A DNA stretch of 50,509 nt, taken from Amycolatopsis sacchari (lineage in GTDB: Bacteria; Actinomycetota; Actinomycetes; Mycobacteriales; Pseudonocardiaceae). The notes below the pieces were generated by a model. That model had not been told where the DNA came from, ran no database searches, and saw only the letters and a program-made list of their open reading frames with translations. The position numbers were made by a program, and so were the translations under genes. This document shows positions 8,194 through 16,241 of the stretch, piece by piece (the first letter of the stretch is position 1; the number at the start of each line of letters is the position of its first letter). The stretch is from NCBI RefSeq assembly GCF_900114035.1, contig NZ_FORP01000036.1, positions 1 to 50,509 of the forward strand. Reading direction: 5' to 3'.

Positions 8194-8232
8194 CCGCGTT
8201 GCCCGTTGGGGAAGATGGCGGGGGCATGCCGT

Positions 8233-8281
8233 GTTGCGTCCAGGGGCGGCCTCCGCCCCGTGGCGGACAGCAGGACACAAC
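8233..8281 (+). terminator. Compound hairpin between L,D-transpeptidase gene and mshA
   Basis: The inner stem GGGGCGG (8243-8249) pairs with CCGCCCC (8253-8259) over a 3-nt loop. Outer arms GTTGCGTCC (8233-8241) and GGACACAAC (8273-8281) pair with one mismatch. The outer arm ends 14 nt before the mshA start. It may end the ldt transcript or regulate mshA initiation; there is no T-run. Confidence 0.45.
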
Positions 8282-8295
8282 GGGAGTGAACCAGG

Positions 8296-9606
8296 GTGAC
8301 GATCTCGCTGCGCGGGTCTCGGCGGAACTCGGCGATCTGGCCGCGCAGGGTCGCGGTGCTGTCGGTGCACACCTCGCCGTTGGAGCAACCGGGCACGGGC
8401 GACGCGGGCGGGATGAACGTATACATCACGCATACAGCCGTTGAAATGGCCAATCGCGGCATTTCGGTCGAGGTGTTCACGCGGGCCACGTCGTCGGACC
8501 AGCCGCCGGCCGCGGAGCTGGCGCCCGGCGTGCTGGTGCGGCACATCCCCGCGGGCCCGTTCGAACCGCTGGGCCGTGACGAGCTGCCGGCGCAGCTGTG
8601 CGCGTTCACGTCGGGTGTGCTGCGGGCCGAGGCGTTCCACGAGCCCGGCTACTACGACGTGATCCACTCGCACTACTGGTTGTCCGGGCAGGTCGGCTGG
8701 CTCGCGCGGGACCGCTGGGGCGTACCGCTCGTGCACACCGCGCACACGCTCGCGAAGGTCAAGAACGCCGCGCTCGCCGAGGGCGACAAACCGGAGCCGC
8801 GGACGCGCGTGTTCGGCGAGGAGCAGGTGGTCGCCGAGGCGGACTGCCTCGTGGCGAACACGCCCGTCGAGGCGCGCCAGCTGGTCAGCCTGTACGACGC
8901 CGATCCGCACTCCGTGCACATCGTGGCGCCCGGGGTGGACCTGGAGCGCTTCACACCGGGCTCGCGGGACGCGGCGCGCGACCGCTTCGGGCTGCCGCGC
9001 GACGCCGTGGTGCTCGCGTTCGCAGGTCGTATACAACCGCTGAAAGCGCCGGACGTGCTGTTGCACGCGGCCGCGCACCTGCTCCAGCGGCGGCCGGGGC
9101 TGCGGGACCGGCTGGTCGTGCTCGTCGTCGGCGGTCCGTCGGGGACGGGTCTGGAACAGCCGCAGGCACTGCGGGAACTGGCGGTGGCGCTGGGCATCGA
9201 GGGGCAGACGCGGTTCCTGCCGCCGCAGCCGGGGGAGCGGCTGGCCGAGGTTTACCGCGCGGCGGACGTGGTAGCTGTGCCCAGTTACAACGAGTCGTTC
9301 GGCCTGGTGGCGCTGGAGGCGCAGGCTTGCGGCACCCCGGTGGTCGCCGCGGAGGTCGGCGGGTTGCCGGTGGCCGTGGCACACGGGGTTTCCGGGCTGC
9401 TGGTGCCGTCGCACGCGGCGCAGGACTGGGCGGCCGCGCTCGCGAGCGTCGCGCTGCGGCCGGACCGGCGGGCCGAGCTGGGCGCCAACGCCGTGCAGCA
9501 CGCGCGGCGGTTCTCGTGGCAGCGCACCACGGACGCGCTGCTGGACACCTACGCCGCGGCGGCACACTCGTTCCGGAACGCGGTACGTGCGGAGGTTGCG
9601 GTTTGA
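8296..9606 (+). CDS. mshA: D-inositol-3-phosphate glycosyltransferase
   Basis: Commits to mycothiol synthesis by transferring GlcNAc from UDP-GlcNAc to 1-L-myo-inositol-1-phosphate. It is a 436-aa GT-B retaining enzyme (GT4). The N-terminal domain carries [18 protein letters not shown] (acceptor/phosphate loop), [12 protein letters not shown] and [11 protein letters not shown]. The C-terminal Rossmann domain has [39 protein letters not shown] (the EX7E motif) and [19 protein letters not shown] 8296 is the only sensible start. The neighbouring YbjN gene overlaps it by 4 bp and gpmA follows, as in M. tuberculosis Rv0486-Rv0489. Confidence 0.97.
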   Translation: MTISLRGSRRNSAIWPRRVAVLSVHTSPLEQPGTGDAGGMNVYITHTAVEMANRGISVEVFTRATSSDQPPAAELAPGVLVRHIPAGPFEPLGRDELPAQLCAFTSGVLRAEAFHEPGYYDVIHSHYWLSGQVGWLARDRWGVPLVHTAHTLAKVKNAALAEGDKPEPRTRVFGEEQVVAEADCLVANTPVEARQLVSLYDADPHSVHIVAPGVDLERFTPGSRDAARDRFGLPRDAVVLAFAGRIQPLKAPDVLLHAAAHLLQRRPGLRDRLVVLVVGGPSGTGLEQPQALRELAVALGIEGQTRFLPPQPGERLAEVYRAADVVAVPSYNESFGLVALEAQACGTPVVAAEVGGLPVAVAHGVSGLLVPSHAAQDWAAALASVALRPDRRAELGANAVQHARRFSWQRTTDALLDTYAAAAHSFRNAVRAEVAV

Positions 9607-10115
9607 GCATCGACGAGGTGATCCGGTCCACGCTGGACAAGGCGGACCTGAAGTACGACCGGAAGGGCGAGGGCCGGTACTTCGTGACGCTGCCGGGCAC
9701 GAAGAAGCTGCAGACGAACTGCTGGCTGCTGGTGCGTGAGCACGCGTTCGCGATCGAGGCGTTCGTGTGCCGCCGTCCTGACGAGGAGCACGAGGCGGTG
9801 TATCGCTTCCTGCTGCGCCGCAACGCGAAGCTCTACGGCGTGCACTACACGGTCGACGCGCTCGGCGACATCTACCTCGTCGGCAGGCTGGGCCTGAGCA
9901 CCGTGACGGAGGAGGAGCTGGACAAGCTCCTCGGCCAGGTGCTGGAGGCCGCCGACAACGACTTCAACACCATCCTGGAACTGGGCTTCGCCACCAGCAT
10001 CAAGCGCGAGTGGAACTGGCGGGTCTCCCGGGGCGAGTCCCTGGCCAACCTCCAAGCCTTCAAACACCTGGTAACCCCGGAAACCCCCCACGAACCCGGC
10101 ACCCTCACCCAGTAA
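9603..10115 (+). CDS. YbjN domain-containing protein
   Basis: A 170-aa protein from TTG 9603, whose TTGA overlaps the mshA stop, indicating translational coupling. YbjN (PF10722) proteins adopt a type III secretion chaperone-like alpha/beta fold; the actinobacterial members next to mshA (Rv0487) have no proven role. Visible features are the N-terminal helix [17 protein letters not shown], then the strand-turn region [33 protein letters not shown], and C-terminal helices ([35 protein letters not shown]). Translation coupled to mshA hints at a thiol or redox-linked function; that is inference only. Confidence 0.88.
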   Translation: MSIDEVIRSTLDKADLKYDRKGEGRYFVTLPGTKKLQTNCWLLVREHAFAIEAFVCRRPDEEHEAVYRFLLRRNAKLYGVHYTVDALGDIYLVGRLGLSTVTEEELDKLLGQVLEAADNDFNTILELGFATSIKREWNWRVSRGESLANLQAFKHLVTPETPHEPGTLTQ

Positions 10116-10213
10116 CCCCGGCAACGGAAGTAACCGCGTAAGCCGAGGAGTCCCCCGGAAGCCGACCACGACAGGCGAGGGCCCTCCCGAAGCCGACCCA
10201 CCGCGATGGGGGT

Positions 10214-10458
10214 CCAGGGGGCGAGCCCCCTGGCGGGGGTCTGGGGGTTCGACCCCCAGAAAGCAATGAGGAACCGCCTCCCGCAGGCGAGCGCGCCAGC
10301 GCGAGCATGCGGAGAGGAGGCGGGACGGCTCGAGGGAGGGGGAGTCGCGAACTCGAGCCGCCCCGCTGAACGCTCCCGCCGCTGTGGACCCGGTGGCGAG
10401 GGGGAGTGCCAACGGGGCCGGCGGGGCCGCAGCTCGGCAGGGGGGAGACGAGCTGCGG
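10214..10458. repeat. Cluster of four strong inverted repeats (palindromic element)
   Basis: Most of the 616-bp gap between the YbjN gene and gpmA is structured. (1) CCAGGGGG (10214-10221) with CCCCCTGG (10226-10233). (2) TCTGGGGG (10240-10247) with CCCCCAGA (10253-10260). (3) CCGCCTCC (10274-10281) with GGAGGCGG (10316-10323), with imperfect inner pairing. (4) CGGCTCGAG (10326-10334) with CTCGAGCCG (10352-10360). A further pair, CCGCAGCTCG (10427-10436) with CGAGCTGCGG (10449-10458), is also perfect. No credible coding frame spans it. Units 1-2 resemble REP-like palindromes found many times in actinomycete genomes; whether this is a mobile palindrome, a terminator array or a structured RNA cannot be told from one copy. 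Confidence 0.7.
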
Positions 10459-10525
10459 TCGCTTCCCGCCGCCGCTGGGGAGTGCGTGGAATCCAGCGGT
10501 GCGGGACGTAAGTCAACTTGTCAGA

Positions 10526-10725
10526 TATCCACCAGTAATCACAAGACTACTGGATACTCCATTCGAGTGAAATTTATAACGGCTGTTAACGCAACGCAGC
10601 AAGTGTCACTTTCCGCGCTGGCCGTTCGAGCCCGTTCCTGCTCCCGGGCGATCGCGTTACCGAGCAGTAACGCACTGTGCGTAGACCCTGGTCCATCACG
10701 GGAAGGTTCGGGCCGCGGTTAGATT
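10526..10725 (+). promoter_or_regulatory. gpmA upstream region: AT-rich operator-like repeats and -10
   Basis: The region is markedly AT-richer than its surroundings. An inverted repeat TATCC-ac-CAGTA / TACTGGATA lies at 10526-10556. GCGTTAC (10654-10660) and GTAACGC (10667-10673) form a second. The -10 TAGATT (10720-10725) lies 6 nt before the gpmA ATG, suggesting a leaderless mRNA; no clear -35. Sequence 10116-10213 holds nothing I recognise. Confidence 0.5.
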
Positions 10726-10731
10726 CGACGC

Positions 10732-11472
10732 ATGGCCGAACTTGGAACGTTGGTGCTCCTCCGCCACGGGCAGAGCACCTGGAACGCGGAGAACCTGTTC
10801 ACCGGCTGGGTCGACGTGCCCCTGTCCGAGCAGGGGCAGGAGGAGGCCCGCAAGGGTGGGCAGCTGCTCGCCGAGACGGGGCTGCTGCCGGACGTCGTGC
10901 ACACGTCGCTCCTGCGCCGCGCCATCTCGACCGCGAACATCGCGCTCGACGTGGCCGACCGGCACTGGATCGACGTGCGGCGCAGCTGGCGGCTCAACGA
11001 GCGGCACTACGGCGCGCTGCAGGGCAAGAACAAGAAGCAGGTGCGTGACGAGTTCGGCGAGGAGCAGTTCATGCTGTGGCGCCGTTCGTACGACGTGCCG
11101 CCGCCGCCCATCGAGCGCGGCAGCGAGTTCAGCCAGGACACCGATCCGCGCTACGCCGACGACGCGCCGCTCACGGAGTGCCTGAAGGACGTCGTGGCGC
11201 GGCTGCTGCCGTACTGGGAGTCGGCCATCGTGCCGGACCTGCGCGCCGGGAAGACCGTGCTGGTCGCCGCGCACGGCAACTCGCTGCGGGCGCTGGTCAA
11301 GCACCTCGACGGCATCTCCGACGAGGCCATCGCCGGGCTCAACATCCCGACCGGGATCCCGCTGCGTTACGACCTGACCGAGGACCTCAAGCCGGTCACC
11401 GCGGGCGGCACGTACCTGGACCCTGAGGCCGCGGCGGAGGCTGCCGCCGCCGTCGCCGCGCAGGGCCGCTGA
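10732..11472 (+). CDS. gpmA: 2,3-bisphosphoglycerate-dependent phosphoglycerate mutase
   Basis: Interconverts 3- and 2-phosphoglycerate in glycolysis/gluconeogenesis. It is 246 aa with the phosphohistidine motif [10 protein letters not shown] (His about 12), [26 protein letters not shown], the conserved [15 protein letters not shown] (catalytic Glu) and the second His in [12 protein letters not shown]. An Ala-rich tail ([13 protein letters not shown]) ends the protein. A strong bidirectional terminator follows directly. Its place just before senX3-regX3 is conserved in mycobacteria, here interrupted by a regulator/AKR pair. Confidence 0.97.
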   Translation: MAELGTLVLLRHGQSTWNAENLFTGWVDVPLSEQGQEEARKGGQLLAETGLLPDVVHTSLLRRAISTANIALDVADRHWIDVRRSWRLNERHYGALQGKNKKQVRDEFGEEQFMLWRRSYDVPPPPIERGSEFSQDTDPRYADDAPLTECLKDVVARLLPYWESAIVPDLRAGKTVLVAAHGNSLRALVKHLDGISDEAIAGLNIPTGIPLRYDLTEDLKPVTAGGTYLDPEAAAEAAAAVAAQGR

Positions 11473-11474
11473 TC

Positions 11475-11518
11475 CTCGTCGAGCGCGGGGGCCCGGCGGG
11501 CTCCCGCGCTCAGACGAG
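11475..11518. terminator. Bidirectional terminator between gpmA and the convergent regulator gene
   Basis: CTCGTC-GAGCGCGGG (11475-11489) pairs with CCCGCGCTC-a-GACGAG (11503-11518), and an inner stem GCCC-ggc-GGGC (11491-11501) tops it. About 19 bp of stem in total. The hairpin starts 3 nt after the gpmA stop and includes the stop and last codons of the convergent regulator gene, so one structure serves both genes. No long T-run. Confidence 0.75.
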
Positions 11519-12133
11519 CCCGAAGTCGCGTGCCCGCACCCCGGCCTGGAAGCGGGACTCCGCGCCCAGCACGGCCATCAGCTCCGCGACGCGGCGCCGG
11601 TAGGTGCGCAGGCTGAGCCCGAGCGTCTTGGCCGCCGTCTCGTCCTTGCAGCCGGACGCGAGCATGTCGAGTATCCGCGGCGCGAGCGGCCGCACCTCGG
11701 CGAACCGCGCCTCGAACACGGCGAGGTCCGTCGCCGAGCGCCAGGCCGCGTCGAACAGCGACGTCACCCCGCGCACCACGTCGGGACGGGTGACGACGCT
11801 GTAGCTGCGCTCGCCGCTCGACCGGTCCCCGGCGAGGATCGCCGCCCGCTCGCCGAAGATCAACGTCTCGCTGATCTCCGACGGGGTGATCCGCACCCGC
11901 GCGCCCATCCGGGCGAGCTCCCGCACGTGCCGCGCCTGCACCGGGTCCAGCAGCACGGCGGGCCGGTACAGCTTGCGCACCGGGAAGTCGACCGGCGTCG
12001 GCCGGCTCACCTGCCGGGCCACCGCCCACGCGTACAGGTCGTGTGCGGCGCAGGCGACGGGCTCACCCGCCGTGAACAGGTGCGCCGCGCGCTCGAACAG
12101 CTCGGCCTCGCCGAACACCACCGAGACATCCAC
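11510..12133 (-). CDS. Helix-turn-helix (LuxR/GerE-type C-terminus) transcriptional regulator
   Basis: A 207-aa protein with a C-terminal HTH resembling LuxR family output domains: the segment from ILDMLASGCKDETAAKTLGLS to TYRRRVAELMAVLGAESRFQA matches the usual four-helix pattern. The N-terminal 130 residues (FGEAELFERAAHLFTAGEPVACAAHDLY, then YRPAVLLDPVQARHVREL) match the sensor-like region of small actinobacterial LuxR-like regulators without a receiver domain. Start is uncertain: GTG 12133 sits only 1 nt from the GGAGGGG, while GTG 12121 or 12118 have better spacing. Divergent from an aldo/keto reductase with 66 bp between, so that gene is its likely target. Confidence 0.8.
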   Translation of the reverse strand: MDVSVVFGEAELFERAAHLFTAGEPVACAAHDLYAWAVARQVSRPTPVDFPVRKLYRPAVLLDPVQARHVRELARMGARVRITPSEISETLIFGERAAILAGDRSSGERSYSVVTRPDVVRGVTSLFDAAWRSATDLAVFEARFAEVRPLAPRILDMLASGCKDETAAKTLGLSLRTYRRRVAELMAVLGAESRFQAGVRARDFGLV

Positions 12134-12143
12134 CCCTCCAGTG

Positions 12144-12159
12144 TGGCAGGAAAGTGCCA
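12144..12159. promoter_or_regulatory. Candidate operator between regulator and aldo/keto reductase
   Basis: TGGCA (12144-12148) and TGCCA (12155-12159) form a 5-bp inverted repeat with 6-bp spacer in the 66-bp divergent gap. Position and symmetry fit a dimeric HTH regulator. Confidence 0.4.
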
Positions 12160-12199
12160 ACCGGAGGCGTCGCTCGCGCCCGCGAAGCACGCTCGGAGC

Positions 12200-13066
12200 A
12201 TGAGCACTGGAACCACCACCGCCGACGTGGCGGGCACCTGGACCCTCGGCGACCGCACCGTCAACCGCCTGGGCTTCGGCTCGATGCGGCTGCCCGGGAT
12301 GCCCGACGCCCCCGGCGACCACGACCGCGCCATCGCGGTGCTGCGCCGCGCCGTCGAACTCGGCGTGAACCACATCGACACCGCCGCCTTCTACTTCACC
12401 TCGGTCCTGTCGTCGAACGACCTGATCAGGGAGGCGCTGCACCCCTACCCCGGGGAGCTGGTGATCACCACCAAGGTCGGCCCAGGGCGGCACCCGTGGG
12501 GCGAGTTCTACTACGCCCGGCCGGACCAGCTGCGCGGGCAGGTCGAGGAGAACCTGCGCCAGCTGGGCAGGGACCACCTCGACGTGGCGAACCTGCGCCT
12601 CGGGGACACCCTCGACCGCGGCAGCGGCTCGCTCGCCGAGCACTTCGGCGCGCTGGCCGAACTGCGGGAGGCCGGCCTGGTCCGGCACCTCGGGATCTCG
12701 AACGTCACCGCCGCGCACCTGGCGGAGGCCCAGCAGATCGCCCCCGTCGTGTGCGTGCAGAACATGTACGGCCTGTCCACCAGGCGCGAAGACGACGAAC
12801 TCGTGCGGCTGTGCGGCGAACAGGGCGTCGCGTTCGTGCCGTTCTTCGCGATCCACTCCGGACAGGAGGACCCGGAGGTCGAGGCCGTCGCCGAGGCCCA
12901 CGACGCGACGCCCGCGCAGGTCCGGCTCGCCTGGACGCTGCACCAGGGCCCGCACGTGCTCGCGATCCCCGGCACGAGCGACCCGGCGCACCTCGAGCAG
13001 AACCTCGCGGCCGGCGCGCTGCGACTGTCCGAAGAGGAACTGCGCCGGATCGACCCGATCCGGTGA
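12200..13066 (+). CDS. Aldo/keto reductase family oxidoreductase
   Basis: A 288-aa TIM-barrel NADPH-dependent oxidoreductase. N-terminal beta hairpin (LGDRTVNRLGFGSMRLPG), catalytic Asp and Tyr in HIDTAAFYF, Lys in VITTKVGPG, GISNVTAAHLAEA, and the C-terminal cofactor motif IPGTSDPAHLEQNL. The position of the usual catalytic His (LxxH after DxLxL) reads DVANLRLGD, so Arg appears to replace His; homologues with VNLR are a known actinobacterial subgroup. ATG 12200 is chosen because the upstream extension runs through the divergent gene. Substrate unknown. Confidence 0.88.
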   Translation: MSTGTTTADVAGTWTLGDRTVNRLGFGSMRLPGMPDAPGDHDRAIAVLRRAVELGVNHIDTAAFYFTSVLSSNDLIREALHPYPGELVITTKVGPGRHPWGEFYYARPDQLRGQVEENLRQLGRDHLDVANLRLGDTLDRGSGSLAEHFGALAELREAGLVRHLGISNVTAAHLAEAQQIAPVVCVQNMYGLSTRREDDELVRLCGEQGVAFVPFFAIHSGQEDPEVEAVAEAHDATPAQVRLAWTLHQGPHVLAIPGTSDPAHLEQNLAAGALRLSEEELRRIDPIR

Positions 13067-13088
13067 ATCACGGCCGGGCGGCGGTCCC

Positions 13089-13121
13089 GTGAACAGGGCC
13101 TGAACCAGCGGCCAACACTTT
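13089..13121. promoter_or_regulatory. Three 11-bp tandem repeats upstream of senX3 (PHO-box-like)
   Basis: GTGAACAGGGC (13089), CTGAACCAGCG (13100) and GCCAACACTTT (13111) repeat at an 11-bp step, with TGAAC conserved in the first two. This is the reverse-complement form of the GTTCAC-type 11-bp units bound by PhoP/RegX3 response regulators. A second 11-bp pair, GTCAAGGCTAG/GTCAAATGGTC, lies at 13155-13176. Autoregulation by RegX3 is the natural reading, by inference. Confidence 0.5.
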
Positions 13122-13187
13122 CCGTGGAGGTGTCACAGGCGTCACGACAAGGCCGTCAAGGCTAGGTCAAATGGTCAGCTTCGTGCT

Positions 13188-13193
13188 TACGAT
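13188..13193 (+). promoter_or_regulatory. -10 element of senX3, probable leaderless start
   Basis: TACGAT is followed by 6 nt and then the senX3 GTG. Confidence 0.45.
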
Positions 13194-13199
13194 TCAGCC

Positions 13200-14399
13200 G
13201 TGAGCGTGAGTGCCGCACTCGCCCTGGCCGTCGGCTGCCTGCTGGTCGGCGGGCTCGCTGGTTCCCTGGTCAGCCGGTCCCGCCGGCGCCGGGCCGACCG
13301 CCGGCCGGCTGGTCCCACCGTCGCCGAGCTGCTGTTGCGGCTCGTACGTTCCTCCCACAACGGTGTCGTGGTGCTGAACCGCTTCGGCGACATGGTGCTG
13401 CACAACGACCGCGCGGAGACGCTCGGGCTCATCCGCGACAACCGCGCCGACGCCCGCGCCCGCAAGGCCGCCGAGCAGGTGGTCGAGACCGACGAGCCGG
13501 TCGAGGTCGACCTGTCGCCGCTGGAGGCGCGGGGCCGCCAGCCCGAGGCCGTCGTCGGGCACGTCCGCCCGCTCGGCGACGGCTTCACCGTGATCGAGGC
13601 GGTGGACCACTCCGAGGCCGCGCGCCTGGAGGCGGTCCGCCGCGACTTCGTGGCCAACGTCAGCCACGAGCTCAAGACCCCGGTCGGGGCGATCGCCCTG
13701 CTCGCCGAGGCCGTCCTCGACGCCGCCGAGGACGTCGAGGAGGTGCGCCGCTTCGGCGGCAAGATCCTGCACGAGTCGACCCGGCTGGGGCGTCTGGTCA
13801 CCGAGCTGATCGCGCTGTCCCGGCTGCAGGGCGCCGAGCGGCTGCCCGACCTGAACGTGGTCGAGGTGGACGCCGTCGTCCGCGAGGCGCTGGGCCGCAC
13901 GAAGCTCTCCGCCGAGTCCGCCGACATCGAGGTGACCGCCGACCCGGACAGCGACCTGCTCATCGAGGGCGACCGCACCCTGCTCGTCACCGCGCTGTCC
14001 AACCTGCTGGAGAACGCCGTCGCGTACTCGCCGCCGGGCAGCCCCGTCTCGGTGAGCAGGCGGCTGGTGGACGGCATGGTCGAGATCGCGGTCACCGACC
14101 GCGGCATCGGCATCGCCGAGGAGGACCAGCAGCGCGTCTTCGAGCGCTTCTACCGCGCCGACAAGGCGCGTTCGCGCGCCACCGGCGGCACGGGGCTGGG
14201 GCTCGCGATCGTCAAGCACGTCGCCGCCAACCACGGTGGCGAGGTCAAGCTGTGGAGCATGCCGGGCACGGGGTCGACCTTCACCCTGCGGCTGCCGGCG
14301 TACCAGGGCGCGGCACCGAACGGCGCCGCGGCCGACAAGACCCCCGACCGGGTACCCCGGCTCGTGGGGACCAGTCAGGAACAGGGAGGAAAGCAGTGA
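13200..14399 (+). CDS. senX3: Sensor histidine kinase SenX3
   Basis: A 399-aa membrane-linked kinase for phosphate limitation. N-terminal hydrophobic segment ALALAVGCLLVGGLAGSLV, a basic stretch, then a PAS-like region (LRLVRSSHNGVVVLNRFGDMVL). HisKA holds the phospho-acceptor His about 156 in ANVSHELKTPVGA; HATPase_c has the N box LLENAVAYS, G1 DRGIGIAEED, F box FERFYRADKA and G2 GGTGLGLAIV. Unlike M. tuberculosis SenX3 only one clear transmembrane segment is visible. It overlaps regX3 by 4 bp (GTGA). Preceded by PHO-box-like repeats. In mycobacteria it is restrained by PhoU/Pst when phosphate is plentiful; neither is encoded in this window. Confidence 0.95.
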   Translation: MSVSAALALAVGCLLVGGLAGSLVSRSRRRRADRRPAGPTVAELLLRLVRSSHNGVVVLNRFGDMVLHNDRAETLGLIRDNRADARARKAAEQVVETDEPVEVDLSPLEARGRQPEAVVGHVRPLGDGFTVIEAVDHSEAARLEAVRRDFVANVSHELKTPVGAIALLAEAVLDAAEDVEEVRRFGGKILHESTRLGRLVTELIALSRLQGAERLPDLNVVEVDAVVREALGRTKLSAESADIEVTADPDSDLLIEGDRTLLVTALSNLLENAVAYSPPGSPVSVSRRLVDGMVEIAVTDRGIGIAEEDQQRVFERFYRADKARSRATGGTGLGLAIVKHVAANHGGEVKLWSMPGTGSTFTLRLPAYQGAAPNGAAADKTPDRVPRLVGTSQEQGGKQ

Positions 14400-15085
14400 C
14401 GAGGGTGCTCATCGTCGAGGACGAGGAGTCGTTCGCCGACCCGTTGGCCTTCCTGCTGCGCAAGGAGGGCTTCACCGCCGCGGTGGCCACCACCGGCCAG
14501 CAGGCGCTGGAGGAGTTCGACCGCAACGGCGCCGACATCGTGCTGCTGGACCTCATGCTGCCCGGCATGAGCGGCACGGACGTGTGCAAGCAGCTGCGGC
14601 AGCGTTCCGCCGTGCCGGTGATCATGGTGACCGCGCGGGACAGCGAGATCGACAAGGTCGTCGGCCTGGAACTGGGCGCCGACGACTACGTGACCAAGCC
14701 CTACTCCGCGCGCGAGCTGATCGCCCGCGTGCGTGCCGTGCTGCGGCGCGGCGGCGAGAACGGCGGCGAGGGCGAGCTGGCGCCGCCGGTGCTCGCGGCC
14801 GGCCCGGTGCGGATGGACGTCGAGCGGCACGTCGTGACCGTCGACGGCAGCGAGGTCTCGCTGCCGCTGAAGGAGTTCGACCTGCTGGAGTACCTGCTGC
14901 GCAACGTCGGCAGGGTGCTCACCCGCGGCCAGCTGATCGACCGGGTGTGGGGCGCGGACTACGTGGGCGACACGAAGACGCTGGACGTGCACGTCAAGCG
15001 GCTGCGGTCGAAGATCGAGCCCGACCCCGGCTCCCCGCGGCACCTCGTGACGGTGCGCGGTCTTGGTTACAAGTTCGAGACTTAA
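14396..15085 (+). CDS. regX3: OmpR/PhoB-family response regulator RegX3
   Basis: A 229-aa protein. Receiver domain with VEDEE acidic pocket, phospho-accepting Asp about 52 in LLDLMLPGMSG, Thr in MVTARDSE and Lys in YVTKPYSARE. A linker (RRGGENGGEGELAPP) leads to a winged-helix DNA-binding domain (LPLKEFDLLEYLLRNVGRVLTRGQL...TLDVHVKRLRSKIE). GTG 14396 is placed by the AGGGAGGAAAG Shine-Dalgarno and the 4-bp overlap with senX3. Controls phosphate-starvation genes and probably its own operon. Confidence 0.96.
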   Translation: MTRVLIVEDEESFADPLAFLLRKEGFTAAVATTGQQALEEFDRNGADIVLLDLMLPGMSGTDVCKQLRQRSAVPVIMVTARDSEIDKVVGLELGADDYVTKPYSARELIARVRAVLRRGGENGGEGELAPPVLAAGPVRMDVERHVVTVDGSEVSLPLKEFDLLEYLLRNVGRVLTRGQLIDRVWGADYVGDTKTLDVHVKRLRSKIEPDPGSPRHLVTVRGLGYKFET

Positions 15086-15098
15086 GCCGCCTTCCGGG

Positions 15099-15104
15099 TA
15101 CGGT
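15099..15104 (+). promoter_or_regulatory. -10 element before ppx, probable leaderless start
   Basis: TACGGT ends 8 nt before the GTG of the Ppx/GppA gene, in the 27-bp gap behind regX3, giving that gene its own promoter. Confidence 0.4.
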
Positions 15105-15112
15105 AGGGCTTT

Positions 15113-16120
15113 GTGCGCCTAGGGGTACTCGACGTCGGGTCCAACACCGTGCATCTGCTGGTGGTGGACGCCCATCGTGGTGCCCACCCGACGCCCATGC
15201 ACTCCGAGAAGATCGTGCTGCGCCTCGCCGAGCAGATCACCAAGCACGGCGAGCTGAGCAAGGCCGGTGCGCAGGGCCTGGTCGACGCGGTCGCCACCGC
15301 GAAGAAGTCGGCCACCGAGCTGGGCTGCGAGGAGGTCATGGCGTTCGCGACGTCGGCGGTGCGCGAGGCGACGAACTCGGCCAAGGTGCTGCGCAAGGTC
15401 CGGGACGAGACCGGCATCGAGCTGAGAGCGCTTTCCGGGCCGGACGAGGCGCGGATGACGTTCCTCGCGGTGCGCCGGTGGTTCGGCTGGTCCGCCGGGC
15501 GGCTGCTGGTGCTGGACATCGGTGGCGGCTCGCTCGAGGTCGCGATGGGCATCGACGAGGAACCCGAGCTCGCGGAGTCGCTGCCGCTGGGCGCCGGGCG
15601 CATCACCCGCACCCGGTTCGAGCACGACCCGCCCAGCCGGTCGGAGCTCGTGGCCACGTCCGCGTGGCTCGACGAGCAGCTCGCGCCGCTGGCGGGGAAG
15701 GTGGCCGCGCTCGGCGCGCCCGACCGGGTGGTGGCCACGTCGAAGACGTTCCGTTCGCTGGCCAGGCTGGCGGGGGCGGCGCCCTCCGCCGCGGGCCCGC
15801 GGGTACGCCGTACCCTGTCCGACACCGCACTGCGGCAGCTGATCGCCTTCGTCTCCCGGATGACGGCGGCCGACCTGGCCGAGCTGGAGGGGGTCAGCGC
15901 GAGCAGGTCGCACCAGCTCGTGGCCGGCGCGCTGGTGGCGCAGGCCGCGATGCGGGCGCTGTCGGTGCACGAACTGGAGATCTGCCCGTGGGCTCTGCGA
16001 GAGGGGCTGATCCTGCGGCGACTGGACCGCTCGAACGGTGCGGACGACACTGCACCGGAGGCGTGGCGCAGTTCGTCGCGCGAACGGACCGGTGACAGCA
16101 CGCCCGGTGGACGGGAGTGA
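15113..16120 (+). CDS. Ppx/GppA family exopolyphosphatase
   Basis: A 335-aa member of the ASKHA superfamily, orthologue by position of M. tuberculosis Ppx1 (Rv0496), which hydrolyses short-chain polyphosphate. Phosphate-1 motif VLDVGSNTVHLLVVD, central FATSAVREATNS, phosphate-2 motif LVLDIGGGSLEVAMG, adenosine-like motif VVATSKTFRSLARL. It lacks the C-terminal HD domain of larger Ppx2-type enzymes. Sits 27 bp behind regX3, linking polyphosphate turnover with phosphate sensing. Last residues (SSRERTGDSTPGGRE) are low complexity. Confidence 0.92.
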   Translation: MRLGVLDVGSNTVHLLVVDAHRGAHPTPMHSEKIVLRLAEQITKHGELSKAGAQGLVDAVATAKKSATELGCEEVMAFATSAVREATNSAKVLRKVRDETGIELRALSGPDEARMTFLAVRRWFGWSAGRLLVLDIGGGSLEVAMGIDEEPELAESLPLGAGRITRTRFEHDPPSRSELVATSAWLDEQLAPLAGKVAALGAPDRVVATSKTFRSLARLAGAAPSAAGPRVRRTLSDTALRQLIAFVSRMTAADLAELEGVSASRSHQLVAGALVAQAAMRALSVHELEICPWALREGLILRRLDRSNGADDTAPEAWRSSSRERTGDSTPGGRE

Positions 16121-16241
16121 CGCGGTGAGGGCACGGTGGAAAGGTGGAAGGGATGCGTGAGGCGGTGCTGCACGTGTGCCGTGCCCGGACCCGGGCTCGC
16201 AGGCTACGCGACGACCAACGTGCGGTGGGGGTGAAACGCTG

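Noticed and set aside
6964..9567. 867-codon minus-strand open frame opposite the transpeptidase and mshA
   Set aside because: Antisense shadow of two well-supported plus-strand genes; composition is Arg/His/Val-rich with no family match.
10206..10722. Short frames in the palindrome-rich gap
   Set aside because: They run through the stems, lack Shine-Dalgarno sequences and have no recognisable protein features.
13132..13178. Five GTCA words before senX3 as a single regular array
   Set aside because: Spacing is 9, 14, 11 and 8 bp; only the 11-bp pair is kept as a candidate.
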